NCBI GenBank assembly: GCA_916610825.1
Contig: OU744451.1
Location: 6,865,345 to 6,929,344 of the forward strand
DNA length: 64,000 nt
Origin: Haliclystus octoradiatus
Lineage: Eukaryota > Cnidaria > Staurozoa > Stauromedusae > Haliclystidae
Direction: 5' to 3'
Shown here: positions 37,666 to 49,312 of the stretch, piece by piece
Layout of the letters: each line of letters starts with the position of its first letter
How positions within the stretch are numbered: the stretch's first letter is position 1
Made by a program: the position numbers and the translations under genes
Notes under the pieces: generated by a model
Databases searched by the model: none
Told to the model about the DNA's origin: nothing
What the model saw: only the letters and a program-made list of their open reading frames with translations

Positions 37666-38557
37666 TCATTATTATATGATTATTATCATCATTATGATTA
37701 TTACGGTAACTGTATATTTCAGATCAGATTGTCACATGTCATAGTATTAAGAGATTACTAACTTGAACCTTTTCTTGAGACTTTTTACGTCTCTTTTTTG
37801 CATTTACATCTATGTCATTCCCTTGATGGCAATGGTAACAGGCGGTCCCAATAGATAGAAATGGCACCCCATCAAAAGCATGCGATATGCCTACTCCTGC
37901 TTTGTGCTACCAGTATATTCTGTGCTTCGGGTTTTTTAAGAGAGAAGCAACACTCAATTCTAAGAGCAAAGCACATGAAACAAATGATAATTAGTGGGCT
38001 TTCTATGGTTAATACCGTAGCCTGATTATAGAACAGAGCATCGTATTTTTATATATGATTAAAAGGTTGCATGACATCAAAACTGTAATGCTTGAAGCAA
38101 AATAAAGCATGGATTTGATCGAAACTCACATATGTATATTCCTATCATAAATCTCACATAAGTGTAACGAGCTATTTGACAAAATTCATGTTTAATGGTT
38201 GTCCTACCAAAGTTAGAATGCTTATGTGATCGCCGCCAGTCTGTTCTACTATTTTCTTTAAATTTTTCAAATGCTAACTTCTGTTCTGTTAAATGAACAG
38301 CAACAAATGAGATTGGTGTCGTTTGTTAGCCGTCATGTTCAACCATGCTGAAGCAATTGTTATGTCAAAATGTCAATTTCAATTTCGCGCGTTTTTTGGT
38401 TTCCTAATATTGGACTGTGGACCCAGTGGCTTTCATTCCGCCCGAGACTTTAGCTTTATCGTACAAGCTTGTGAAAAATCCTAAACAATAGTATAATTAT
38501 CGGCTGACGTCACGATGTCCTTGAGTTACCCCTGATCTAGCAACAACCGTGACGCTG

Positions 38558-39844
38558 GTGTGGATCTTTCCTACTTCCGCAGCCTACCACTGCACCGCTT
38601 GACTTCAGTATATTACGTCATCTAATACAACTGCTGAGGGAGTCAAAACGCTAAACGCTGAACATTGAATTCAATAGGCGATTACGATCATTTATTACAA
38701 AATAAATACGGAAATTAAATATCGAAAATTTATCGTTAAAAATTATTGAACAGAAGATAAAAAGGAATGATAATTTTGATAAAAATACAGAAATAAATTT
38801 ATCATTAACAAAAGAACAATAACGTAACTATTTATAGTGACGTCATCTTTAAATTTACCGAAAAATTTAGGCGTGGCATTTGCCCTACTTGCACCCGTCT
38901 GGATCCGTGCCTGTTCATCGATAGACGATTATAGACATTTCAAACGATAACAGAGCACGACGTGTTCTGCTACAGAGATTAAGTATATGTATACAAAGAA
39001 GAAATGCCATATCTATTATGGACACTATCAACAAACCAAATAGTATGTACAAAATTTTCAATTTATCATCATAAGTTTCAACTTAGTTCAATTTAGTTAA
39101 ATTAATGTATGTGAAATTTTAATAAGTTTTAATAAATATTGTCAAGTTGGAAAACAAAAAGTAAGCTGTATAAACTATTACCAGGATCAACCCGTGAGCA
39201 AAATTGCTTGTTTATTTGTGCGACTGTGAAAACACAAAGATGATTTGGTGATGTCACAACTGATATTTGAAAATGGGGTAAAACTCGCAGGTCTGGTGAG
39301 CCCCTTTAATATTGCTTAGTCTGAAATAGGATATATCATAGAATATAACATTATCAGGAGGAAAACTTTTTTTCTCAATGACAATTATACATGAAATACA
39401 TATGCATAAAATACATTTGAGTATTTACACCAGCACTTCTACAGTAAAGGTTTTCTACATACAATCATACATACATGCGTGATACATACATGCATAACCG
39501 AGGAGTGCTTAATATTTTATCAAATAATAATAACATAAGAGTACTATGCAATTTATAAAGCGCTAAATCTATAAATATTCTAAAGCGCTGTTCTACACAT
39601 TCATAATTATATATACGTTATATCTACATTATCTGCTTTTTATTAATTTTTTTTTGCATTAAGTTCTTAAATGTACAATTACGGAAATACGCTTCTCGAA
39701 AGTGACATAATAAGCTAGATACAAACTAGATGATAGATTTATGGTATTATTTATTTATCAAATTACACGTTTATCATAAATTTATATGCATAAACAAAGA
39801 TTAAAAGCAGAGCAGAAAAAAAAGAACAAAGTTAAATAGCATTA
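38558..39844. other. Intergenic DNA right of the MULE
   Basis: AT-rich, no gene recognised. AATAAA on the minus strand near 39744-39755 could be the poly(A) signal of the gene ending at 39845. Confidence 0.4.
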
Positions 39845-41311
39845 TTATATAAATTTGAATTCCAAGGTAGAGCTTTCGCAAGCTTGATAAGTACAAATTT
39901 CTGGACCTGTTCCTGCTTCTATAATATGAACACACATGTTATTTTGTTCCTTCATGTTGAGGAAGAAGTTTGCTTGATGTGTTATCAGACTGAATCCATC
40001 GCTGCATGACAACGAAAGAGTGAAATAAGAATTGGTTGCATATGAGTTTGCTTTCACACACTTATCTGTCCCACTCAAATAAAACCTTCCATTTTCATAG
40101 GTATAGCTCTCATCACACTCATCCTGAGCTTCCATTCTTGTTGTATGATAATTGTATGTAAAACATCGATTTCCCCAGTTAGAGGATGATTGTAATGACC
40201 CTAGAAAAATGATAAATGGGAAGATGATGATTAGTAGCTCCATACAAAATGACGTTACTATTTATCACTGTAATATAAACTGGGTTAGTATGGCACATTT
40301 GTAGAGAATCAGATGACATAAACGTGTTTTAAATGTGTTGGATGTTTTTTTCGTTTTGTTGATATCGAATTTATTCAGAAACAGGATCATTTAAAGTCTT
40401 TTTTCCTCCTTGGGGTGGTTGGCTATTATTTCAAATTCTGTGTACATTTTACGACGGATAATCTTACTAATGGCAATCATTATTTTTCTTATATACGGAT
40501 TGTCAATAAAATACTGTAGGTTAAAACTAAATCCCAATCACTACACCAAGGATGCGCTAGCTTAACGGTGACGTATCGTTTACTTCGACAATAACGATAT
40601 CAACAACATATATAGGGAGGATTATTGTTTATCATTGTTGCTAACACCGATGTTTGAATATTATTATTAGTAAAGTTCTCTATATATAGCAGCTCTATTG
40701 GAGGAAATATCGTATTTTTAAAACGCTACACACAACTTAGTTCATGTTCTTACAAAAAAAATATCCTATGATCAATTCATGAGAAGGCATATAACAGTTT
40801 GGGGAGTGTTTTCATTTTAGCCTGTTTCGGAAAGACGGGAACTCAATGTATGAAATTTCTAGAATAGAAATTGAGTTGATCCGGTGAAATGATTCTAACA
40901 AAGACAATTGTTATCAATGCAAATGTTTGTAAGCAATTAGCATTATCTTCACAGTCTAGAAATTCCGCTTCTGATTATAGATGGAATGTCTGGACTGTGG
41001 AAACGATTCAAACAATTTCTAGCTGAACTCAAATTAAAGAAGTAAGTAGTCATGGTCGCTTTTACATTCTATGCAGTTTTAGCCTTCCCGAATGCTAACA
41101 TGCAGGATATACTTTGGTAAATATTATATACATTTCTTACCACATGGATTCGGCGATGTGCAAGTAAATACATCTGTCTGAATTCCATCACAATCTGGTG
41201 ATGAAATGGGAGCACAATATCTTTTCCTTGTTGGTTTGCGATATTTCAAACATTCGTATGGTGTTCGTGCCTCACAATTATCCGAACACGGTTTCCAGGT
41301 TGTCCAGATCA
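39845..41311 (-). CDS. Thrombospondin type 1 domain protein, last two exons (5' part not found)
   Basis: The exon at 41311-41141 (171 bp, phase 1-1) encodes a TSP1-type repeat. It has paired tryptophans in WTTWKPC, six cysteines in the usual order, a basic stretch RKRYC and a C-terminal NPCG. The acceptor is TTTTCTTAG and the donor GTAAGA. The exon at 40200-39845 continues in the same phase (G|GG) and ends with a stop. It holds eight cysteines, with CFTYNY, DKCVKA, LSCS and NNMCVH motifs, perhaps a divergent lectin-like module; I cannot name it. Upstream exons are not visible, and a Ty3/gypsy element lies 112 bp beyond the TSP1 exon. An alternative is that the last exon is a separate gene, because an ATG at 40243 opens a signal-peptide-like sequence (MELLIIIFPFIIFLGS) that overlaps the polypyrimidine tract. 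Probably extracellular. Confidence 0.65.
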
Positions 41312-41422
41312 CTAAGAAAACGTTAAAGAGCAGAATACTTGTGGAATGCAACTGTTATTTGATGTGACAATTACACCCAAGTATAAGAAAACAGATAACT
41401 CTTAAAAATTCACATAAATAAG

Positions 41423-41585
41423 TGTCATATAACACACAAGATAATAGTCGTAGATACTGCTCGTACGATAGCTAGCGAGAATCTAATCTAAAACATACAA
41501 GGCGTGTAGCTTGATGCCACACGTGGTTACATATATTATGATAGTGAGGTTAAAACACTATAAGGCTAAAGTACGTTATACCACA
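41423..41585 (-). repeat. 3' LTR of the Ty3/gypsy element
   Basis: 163-bp terminal repeat, TG..CA ends, preceded by the ATAAG target duplication. It matches 45290-45455 except for a few substitutions and small indels (for example GATAGCTAGCG against GATAGCTATAGCG). Confidence 0.92.
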
Positions 41586-41626
41586 ACTTCACCTTTTCTA
41601 GGATTAATTAATATTTGATTAAATAA

Positions 41627-44600
41627 CTACGAATCAAATCCATAATATTTAGGCGGATTAGAGTGCCTTGTAGAGCGACGCAACTCAGGCGAGACTGGAA
41701 TGTCATCATTAGGTAACTGATTATCATTATCATTACTATTATTGCTTTCATTATTAGAACAATCAGAAGATATGCGTTCTGCCGAATTACCTGTTGATCT
41801 TGTAGTGTATGCCGTACCCATTGTAGCAGGTGCGTCTATGGAAACTGGAGGGGGTACTTGACCTATCTGATTTTGTGAAGCAAGAATCGTGCGCCCTTCG
41901 GATTGCAACCATGCGGTATTAGTGCCTTTCAAAATAGCAAATTCGGCCTCTTTTGTAGGACCGTTAGGTAAAGGACGATACAGAACATGCTCTCCTGTTG
42001 AAAACTCCGCCACAAAAGGGACTCTTAGGTTACGCCCTAGTAGGATTTCAGCTGGTGATTTACCCCTTGCTATCGATGTTGTACGATGCACCAACAATAT
42101 TTTATTAAGAAACATATCAAATGAAACTCTTAAGCTACGATGCCATGCTTTCATGGCCCGCTTAACAGTCTGGACTGATATCTCCGCCAAACAGTTGGCA
42201 CGTGGAAAGTAGGCGGGTGATTCGGATTTGTAACAGCCAGACTTTGATAGCCAGCCAACGATCTCATCGTTAACAAATTCTCGCGCGTTATCCGAAACTA
42301 AATGTTTTGCCACACCAAAGCGGGAGAACAAAGCTGAGAAAATACGGATAATATTGGGAGTTGATCTATCAGGACAACGAAATGCCTCAATCCAGCCACT
42401 TCCTGCATCGACCATAATAAGTACATTTCCTATGTCGGGTACATGCCCAAAATCCATGTGTAACCTCTCCCACGGTAAAACGGTACGCCATTCATGAACT
42501 GTTTTACTTGTTTTCGGTCGTAAAAATGCACAGTCTTAAAATATACAGCTGGAAACAAATCAATCTGCGTCTCTGGCCATACCTGGCCACCATGCCCCTT
42601 TTTGAAGAAATTGCTGAGTCGCATTAATGCCTTGATGAGTAGAATGCGCCCTACTCAACACAGATTCAAGATTTAAAGCTAGTTGAAGATCAGTCAATGG
42701 TATGACTGGGTGTAAAAAAGCATTTTCACAGGAATCAATAATAGCAATGTTTGCAACAACATCTTCGCGGCTTAACGGGCTTGCAGATAAACGATACAGA
42801 GCATCGGCATGAGCAATCTCGGTTCCTGGACGATGCATTATATCAAAATCAATAGCCATGAGCTTAATTGCCCAACGGCAAAGTCGTGCAGAGGCGGTCT
42901 TCGGAAGAGGCTGATTCGGGGCAAATAAACGTATCAATGCCTTATGATCTGTAATGAGGGTGAAGCGTCTACGCAGCAAAAGTTGTCTTAATCGTTCAAC
43001 GCACTATACAATGCCTAAGGCCTCTCGTTCAGTTGCCGAATAGTTTTGTTCAGCTTGATTAAAAGAACGTGAAACATAAATAACGGGCTTCCCATCTTGG
43101 GTCAAAACCCCTGCAAAGCAGCTTCCTGATGCATCGGCAGTTAACGTTGTCTCTTTGACAAGGGTGTACGGTTGAACAAGTGGATTGCTAGACAATTCAT
43201 TTTTAGACGCTCAAAGGCTCTGTCTCAATGTGTATCCCAAACAAATGGTATGTCTTTTTTGCGCAATTTATTAAATGGTATAAATTTATCTGAAAAATTT
43301 GAAATCAAGGGACCAAAATAATTTATCAGACCTACAAATGCTTCGAGCTCTTTTTTATTCTTTGGTGCTCGAATAGAATTTATTTAACTAACAAGTTGTT
43401 GGTCAGGTTGAATTCCTGCAGCAGAAATTCGGTATCCCAAGAACGAGATTTCTGTTGCATGTTCGGTACATTTTCCTGCATTAATGGACATTTTTCGCGA
43501 ACGAAGCCTTTCTAATATGGCATTTAATCTTTTATTGGGGATTCCTCTGTTTTTGCAAATACTAAAACGTCATCCTGATACGCAATCAAACATTTGAGTC
43601 CCGCAAGGACATCTTCTATAAGGCGCTGGAAAATTGCAGAACTATTTCGCATTCCCATTTGCAGACGAGTGACTCGATAAAGGCCCTTGTTAGTATTTAT
43701 TACTGACAAATTTTGAGCAAAATCATCAAGTTTAACTTGCCAGTACGCCGACTGTAGATCAATTTTTGCAAAATATGCTGCACCCTCCATCTTGGAGAAA
43801 ATTGTTTCAATATTTGGTATTGGATAGTCGTCAACTAAAATTTTGCCGTTTACATGGACACTAAAATCTGCGCACATGCGCAAACCCCCAGACTTCTTTT
43901 TTACCCAAACAACAGAAGCAGCATTTTCTACACCACCCGATTCAATAGGTTCAATTACGCCCATTGAATGCAGTTTGTCTAGTTCATTGTCAACAGCTTG
44001 TTGCAAGGGGAGTGGTACAGGTCTTGCTCTACAAAACATCGGCTTTGCACCCTCCTTTAGCTTCATAGACGCAACCACATCAGTAATATAGGTTAACGGT
44101 TTTACTTTTTGCTCAACAAAATTTATCGGCTGTGCACTATCAAAATTATGTCCTAATAAACCATAGTTACAATTAGACTTAGCAACATAAAATAAGATAT
44201 TATAAGATTTATCACGATAATTAATATTAAGTAAACAACGCCCTAAAACAGTTAGCTCATGTCCGTCATAGCACTTAAGCTTCTTACTGCCTGTCATCAA
44301 CGATGGGCTTCCAATTTCATCCCATATTTTTGTTGAAAGAATTGAACATGACGCACCTGTATCATGTAACATACTAACTGTGCTTTCATTTATAATGACG
44401 GATTCCGTGGCTAGTGATACGTTGTTGACTGCATTTACGTCATCATCAAAAGAATGCAATATACAAGCGATGTCTTCATCGTAATTGGTACAGTCTTCAG
44501 TATTGTTCTGCTCAATCTCAATACAATTGACATTGTTATCTGATTGACGTGTTTTTTTATAACAGCATGATGAAAAACGCCCACGCTTATCACAATTTGA

Positions 44601-44714
44601 ACAGGATTTGTTGAATGCGGGACAACGCCTTGGTGGATGTATAGAGGCACAGAATTTACATTTGTTACTCACGTCATTTTTGTGTAACTGGACTCCTCTT
44701 TGCATCTTTGACAT
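41627..44714 (-). pseudogene. pol: pol region of the Ty3/gypsy element (zinc knuckles, PR, RT, RNase H, IN)
   Basis: The longest open part (44714-43524, 396 codons) has Cys-rich knuckles (CKFC..H..CPAFNKSCSNC), the aspartic protease motif LHDTGAS, and reverse transcriptase with YQDD near its end. Around 43200-43520 the frame is lost. RNase H follows (LTADASGSCFAGVL, 43195-43004), interrupted by TAG where Trp is expected, then TDHKAL. The integrase zinc-finger region (42680-42500) has two stops, and the integrase core (42457-41627) keeps the acidic residues in MDFG, VSDNAREF and CLAEISV. Family: Ty3/gypsy, similar to invertebrate K02A2.6-type polyproteins. Non-functional as it stands. Confidence 0.85.
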
Positions 44715-44719
44715 AGTTG

Positions 44720-45239
44720 ACCGGTGGTAGAACAGAATTTGATGCTTTCTTGACGTTTATAAAATCATCGGATCATATTCCATAGATCATAAAATCATAT
44801 TCCCTCACTCTTTCTCTCGGATCTTCAAATTGTGCTTTCGGTGTATTCCTGATGAAATCCAAGAGCTCTTTCTTTATCTTCGGATCTTCAAAGCAGTTAA
44901 TAAATACCAGCTTTTTTTAGTTCAGATCCAGGGTCTTTCTGCTCTTTTAAGTTTGAAAAATCACATCTGTCTGCCATGTAAGTAATGCGACCATATACAT
45001 CTTCGACTGAATCCTCTGCTCCCTTCTTTATCGCTAAAAAGTTAGTACTCTCAGCAACCAGAAACCTCTCTTTCGGCTCAAGATATAATTTGGCTGCATT
45101 GTGAATGTCATTGAATGGCATTTCTTCTAAAGCATCGGGTTTACCAATCTCGTCAGCGTGATAAATGCCGATTAAAAGCCGAAAACCATGCATTGGCTTT
45201 TTCTGGATCATCTAAAGTTAATCTTCTTTTATTGTCCAT
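44720..45239 (-). pseudogene. gag: gag region of the Ty3/gypsy element
   Basis: An ATG at 45239 opens MDNKRRLTLDDPEKANAW, typical of the start of a gypsy-type Gag. It hits a stop after about 28 codons, and the capsid-like sequence continues in another frame (YLEPKERFLVAEST, EDVYGRITYMADRCDF). A second shift leads into the frame carrying the zinc knuckles. It is broken by at least one frameshift. Confidence 0.7.
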
Positions 45240-45289
45240 AGCGAGATTCTAAGCTGTAGTTAAAGTAATTTTGCTCGCAGCACCAATTT

Positions 45290-45455
45290 TGTCATATGAC
45301 ACACAAGATAATAGTCGTAGATACTGCTCGTACGATAGCTATAGCGAGAATCTAATCTAAAACATACAAGGCGTGTAGCTTGATGCCACACGTGGTTACA
45401 TATATTATGATAGCGAGGTTAATTACACTATGAGGCTAAAGTACGTTATACCACA
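45290..45455 (-). repeat. 5' LTR of the Ty3/gypsy element
   Basis: 166-bp terminal repeat, followed on the plus strand by the second ATAAG. The element promoter should lie here and drive minus-strand transcription. No separate TATA box was assigned. Confidence 0.92.
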
Positions 45456-45460
45456 ATAAG

Positions 45461-47063
45461 CATAAATGATATCGGCATTCTGTGATTGCTTAGATGAAGG
45501 TCATACTGGACAGTAGACCGGTAAAAAAGAAAGTTTGAATGTTGAATTGCATTCTTGATTTTATTGTTCTTATGGGTAAGAAAATCATAAGTGAAAAATA
45601 TCGGGAAATGGGCGCTCGATGCCCCACCAATTTAATACACAAAGTCAATGGGGAAAAAGCTCAAAAATTAAAAAAAAAAATGATTATATATTTGGAAGGT
45701 ATTTTTGAATTATTCTTTATGTCTATGAAGGTAACAATCTCAAAAATATTACTATGGCTTTTGAAAGTCTATTGGATGCTTTCATGCACGGGTTTTGCCG
45801 TGCTCAATCGTCTCGGAAGGCTTGTTTATTCATTGCACTTCACTCGTGTCTTCCAACATCACTCGTGCTAGAATTTTGCGATGAAGCATGGCAACCCGTG
45901 CATGAACCCTTTATGCATTTCTGGCAATTTTTGAAGCTTTTATCGAATATTGTTTTTAATATGAAAGAAATAACAATTTTCAAAAACGTGACGTCGGATT
46001 CTTTTATGTGCATTATTCTGACCCTCGTTTGACCTTCTTTCACAAGAGCTAGTATGAACAAAACAAAGCTAACCCGGGTTAAATGTGTATAGTGTGAAAA
46101 GGGCTATAGAAACAATCAGAATAATTTTAATCACACATTTGAAGGTACGATTTCCTAGCAACACAAATTTTGTAGTATAATTGATTGTCTCCTTCTATTT
46201 ATTATAAATTTTTTATATAAGATATAACATGGTTCAATTAATTCTACAAAAATTTAATGCTGATTTTGTATTGCGTTCAAACATGCAGGTTTTTTACTTA
46301 GGCTACACCATCGTCACTTTATATCATATCCTAAATAAACGATCGGCCACACGAGAAAGCATTTTATCTAAATATTGAATTGACATATCTACTCATGTTG
46401 TTATGATGCTCTGATGAACTGCCCCCGGGACTACAAACAAGCCACTACATGTGTTTGTATTATTATAAATACAGATAATAGTACTTTCATCATGTAATCA
46501 CGTATAGTTAGTATATGATGTAATACCTAATCATGCTAAATCATGCTGGTCATGACAGAGCTTAAATACAAGTTTTAGTCTAACTATAATCAGCTGACTA
46601 CATTACATAATGATTATTTAGTAGTAGTAGTATCTTACTTAATGGCATTATTGTCTTAAACAAATGCCGGGACAAATGCTGACCAATAGTAGATTTCGTA
46701 TATATATATATATATATATTTATGTTATATGTAGTTATATTCAGAAGGTTTTGGATGTCGAGGATGATGGGTTGTCGGCGCTTGCTTAATTAACAACGAA
46801 TATAATAGTGTAGCAGTGTACAACCCTTAATAATGTCATTATCATGATAAATTATTAATTTTTGATATTTTTGATGTAACATTTTAAGATTTTAAATTTT
46901 TAAGGTAATATATATATATAGCCTTAAGCTGTTAAACCAAGATGAAGTTAAAGCATCGCAGCGAACTTAGCCTGTACGTAAACCAATTACAGATCAGTCA
47001 AAATCAAACTTCCATATTAGTAAGTTACGACTTTACTAACGAGAATAAGTTGTGATTGCTAAA
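45461..47063. other. Intergenic DNA with decayed foldback repeats
   Basis: Around 45597-45690 is a copy of a dispersed repeat also seen near 6425-6500 (inverted), 11160-11250 and 15710-15810 (inverted). Around 45725-46035 is an imperfect foldback whose core arms are TCATGCACGGGTTTTGCCGTG (45782) and its near complement (45885-45912). Its outer part resembles the foldback at 53535-54025 (ACAATCTC-AAATATTACT-TGGC). No gene. Short TA runs occur near 46700 and 46910. Confidence 0.5.
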
Positions 47064-47220
47064 GGGGTGATTAGCTCAGTTGGCAGAGCAACCGAATTTC
47101 AGATCGTATCTTATCTGATCGACTGTGGTTCAAATCCCCCTCAGGTCAACTCAGCCTTGACTTTATCTGAAACATCAAATGAGTACCATATAAGGATGGC
47201 GGATGGAATGGTTCAGAAGG
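47064..47220 (+). mobile_element. tRNA-derived SINE
   Basis: The head GGGGTGATTAGCTCAGTTGG carries an A box (TAGCTCAGTTGG), and GTGGTTCAAATCCCC is a B box, at tRNA spacing widened by about 15 bp. The downstream GGTCAACTCAGCCTT and AAATGAGTACC match the conserved body I recall from tRNA-headed SINEs of several marine invertebrates. The stems do not pair as in a true tRNA. The 3' boundary is not certain. Confidence 0.65.
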
Positions 47221-47839
47221 ATTTGCATTGTGAGTAGCTGCGGCGCATCGTTGCGCATTGCCAATCAAGGCCTATCTGCCATGAAATCTGTTGAAATTGA
47301 TCTGCAATGTCGCGGCTGAGATCTAGGGAGGGTTTAACATCATTGCTCTTAGCGAAAAGAGCCACTCCTCTAGAAATAGATAGTGGAACGGGTTTCGGTA
47401 GGGCGACACCGTCCACATTACTACTAACGAGGAAGTTAGATTCTGATACCATGAGGTCTGCGCGCAGGCAAACCAAACTGCAAGACGGTAGGTAGGAAAA
47501 TAGGCTCCAGCTGTGGTGATTTTAGGCTTTCATGGAACTTATTCTTGAGTGGAATTGCCCTGTAAATATCATCTTTATGAAATTAGACAACTAAACGCAA
47601 TTTCTTTGTTACAACAATTTCGACAAAAGGGAATTTTCAATATTTTAATAAATTCGCCGCATTCCATTCGCAAGATAGGAATTATAGTCGTTTTACATAA
47701 TAAAATAATGATAGCGAAAGAGCAAAGAATCAAGGTACACCGTATTATTTCCTGCTATCTTCAGAATTACCTTCCTCTCATAGCAAAATATTTTGTTTCT
47801 TATGACTCCTGCTGTGTTATGGCTACCCGGGGAAAATAA
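47221..47839. other. Intergenic DNA
   Basis: No recognisable gene. Overlapping open frames on both strands at 47213-47495 show no motif; the sequence could be the 3' body of the SINE or unrelated. Confidence 0.4.
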
Positions 47840-48485
47840 GGAACCGTTCATTATTTATCCCACGGGGTTACCGAAGAGATTTGGGGTAGGTAAACTAGAT
47901 TTTGAGTGATGAAAAGGGGGGGGGGATTTTTTTTGACCATGTTTTTCTTTGATCTTGATAAAATATTGAATTTGTTCAAAAATTATTCAACAAAATAAAT
48001 GTAGAATATGTGAATAATATTAAATAAGAAGTCCAAATTAAAGTTACTCCTTATCGCTGTTGATTGGAGAATTATCCAATGTGTTCTTTGAATCAAATTA
48101 TTCCTCATGAGTGATGATTGCTTGTGCCTGTGCTAATAATGGGCAACATGACGTACAACGATAACACGTCCATGAAGGGCTTCAGAATCATGGAAACTTT
48201 TATTTTCTAAATAGATATTGAACTATAATATTGAGTTCAGTTTTACAATATGAAAATAATTAAAAAATCAGTTATGCTTCACAGATACCCAAAATACTGT
48301 TAATAGGCATTCGATTAAAGTTATTATTCTGTCAGTAATTGCTTTTTAAAAAATATTAAAGTATTTGCGGGTGGGTAATTTATTTTTTTCCACTTAAAAG
48401 GGTGGGTAAGAAAAAAATGTCCAGATAATTTCGGTTCTCTTCGGTACCCCCCCCCCCCCCCCGTGGAATAAATAAAGAACCGTCC
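47840..48485. mobile_element. MITE with GGAACCGTTC-type TIRs
   Basis: The left end GGAACCGTTCATTATTTAT CCCACGGGG..TTACCGAAGAGA is matched by the inverted right end GGACGGTTCTTTATTTATTCCACGGGG..TACCGAAGAGA. The TIRs are about 50 bp, and the right one is enlarged by a run of 17 C. No open frame and no clear target duplication. Confidence 0.65.
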
Positions 48486-49039
48486 CTAAGCCGACTATAT
48501 GGATGAGAGGCAACTAATACACTTTTTTCAAATTTTGATTAAAAGGTTCTGACCTTTGTATGTTTTGAGTTGTGGGTTTCTTAAAAAGGAGATACTTGGC
48601 AGAATGTTCAAAATTTATTACCCTTATGTTCAGTTTCTGGAAAATCTACTTTTAACTTTATCGTTTTTACGCTATCTTTGTTTGTATGTCAGTAGAGTGT
48701 AACTCATATAAATGGATTCGTCATTAGCAAACAATGTACATGGCCGGTTTTATTTTTCATAGAACTACATCTAAGTTAATAAAAACCAATAAAAACTGTT
48801 GTGTTTTTCAACAACAACCCTGTCCCAGATTGAAGAACTAGTTTCGCACTTGGCTGACTTTCTATTGTCTCGCAAATGCAAACATTACTATCCTTTGTTT
48901 TGAGACTGGGACAGATAATTTGTGTATTCTCGTTGTAGTAATTCTCAGAATGAATTTCAAACGATAACAAACAAAAACATCTGTTTATATGAAAGTGAAA
49001 AAATGAGATGGGTTATCATCTCATCTTTAGTTGGGTATT
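48486..49039. other. Intergenic DNA
   Basis: Nothing confident. A 64-codon minus-strand frame at 48776-48970 has four cysteines (IICPSLKTKDSNVCICE) but no splice sites or family I can name. Confidence 0.4.
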
Positions 49040-49312
49040 CCCGGGGGGAGGGTACTTCGATATATTTTTGACAGGAGCCGTGGACAGGAGCATGCCATTT
49101 TCAAAAATTGAGGAAGGCCCTAGCATTTCACAACAAATGAGGACGGAGACCCTAAAAGTTCATGTTTTTACGAGTAAACAAAGGGAAAGTTCTAAAAATT
49201 TCGAGAATCTCTAAATTGACACCCTAAAATTTCACAAGAATTTGTAAACAGGAACCGCTTAAAAATGGCATGTGGCGGTCTAGCCAATTTATGGAAGTCC
49301 CCCTCCCCCGGG
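49040..49312. mobile_element. MITE with CCCGGGGG TIRs (273 bp)
   Basis: The ends CCCGGGGGGAGGGTACTTC and (inverted) CCCGGGGGAGGGGGACTTCCATA mark it. It is similar in style to the termini of the foldback element 10964-16073 and the MITE 29350-29661. No open frame with meaning, and no target duplication visible. Confidence 0.6.

Larger units (their letters stand above)
41423..45455 (-). mobile_element. Ty3/gypsy LTR retrotransposon, complete ends, coding region decayed
   Basis: Short LTRs (41423-41585 and 45290-45455) begin TGTCATAT and end TACCACA on the plus strand and differ at only a few sites. The target duplication ATAAG (41418-41422 and 45456-45460) is exact. The element reads on the minus strand. 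A primer-binding site beginning TGGTGCTGCGAGC (45285-45273) lies four bases inside the 5' LTR, and a purine run AGAAAAGGTGAAG precedes the 3' LTR. Gag, protease, reverse transcriptase, RNase H and integrase follow in Ty3/gypsy order. LTR similarity indicates a fairly recent insertion, yet pol already has several stops. Confidence 0.95.

Noticed and set aside
42430-42624. Separate minus-strand frame in the integrase region
   Set aside because: The integrase zinc-finger motifs lie in the neighbouring frame with stops; this is a shadow.
43843-44091. Plus-strand frame in the gypsy element
   Set aside because: Antisense shadow of the protease-RT region.
47064-47150. Functional tRNA gene
   Set aside because: Mispaired T stem and acceptor, with a SINE body downstream.
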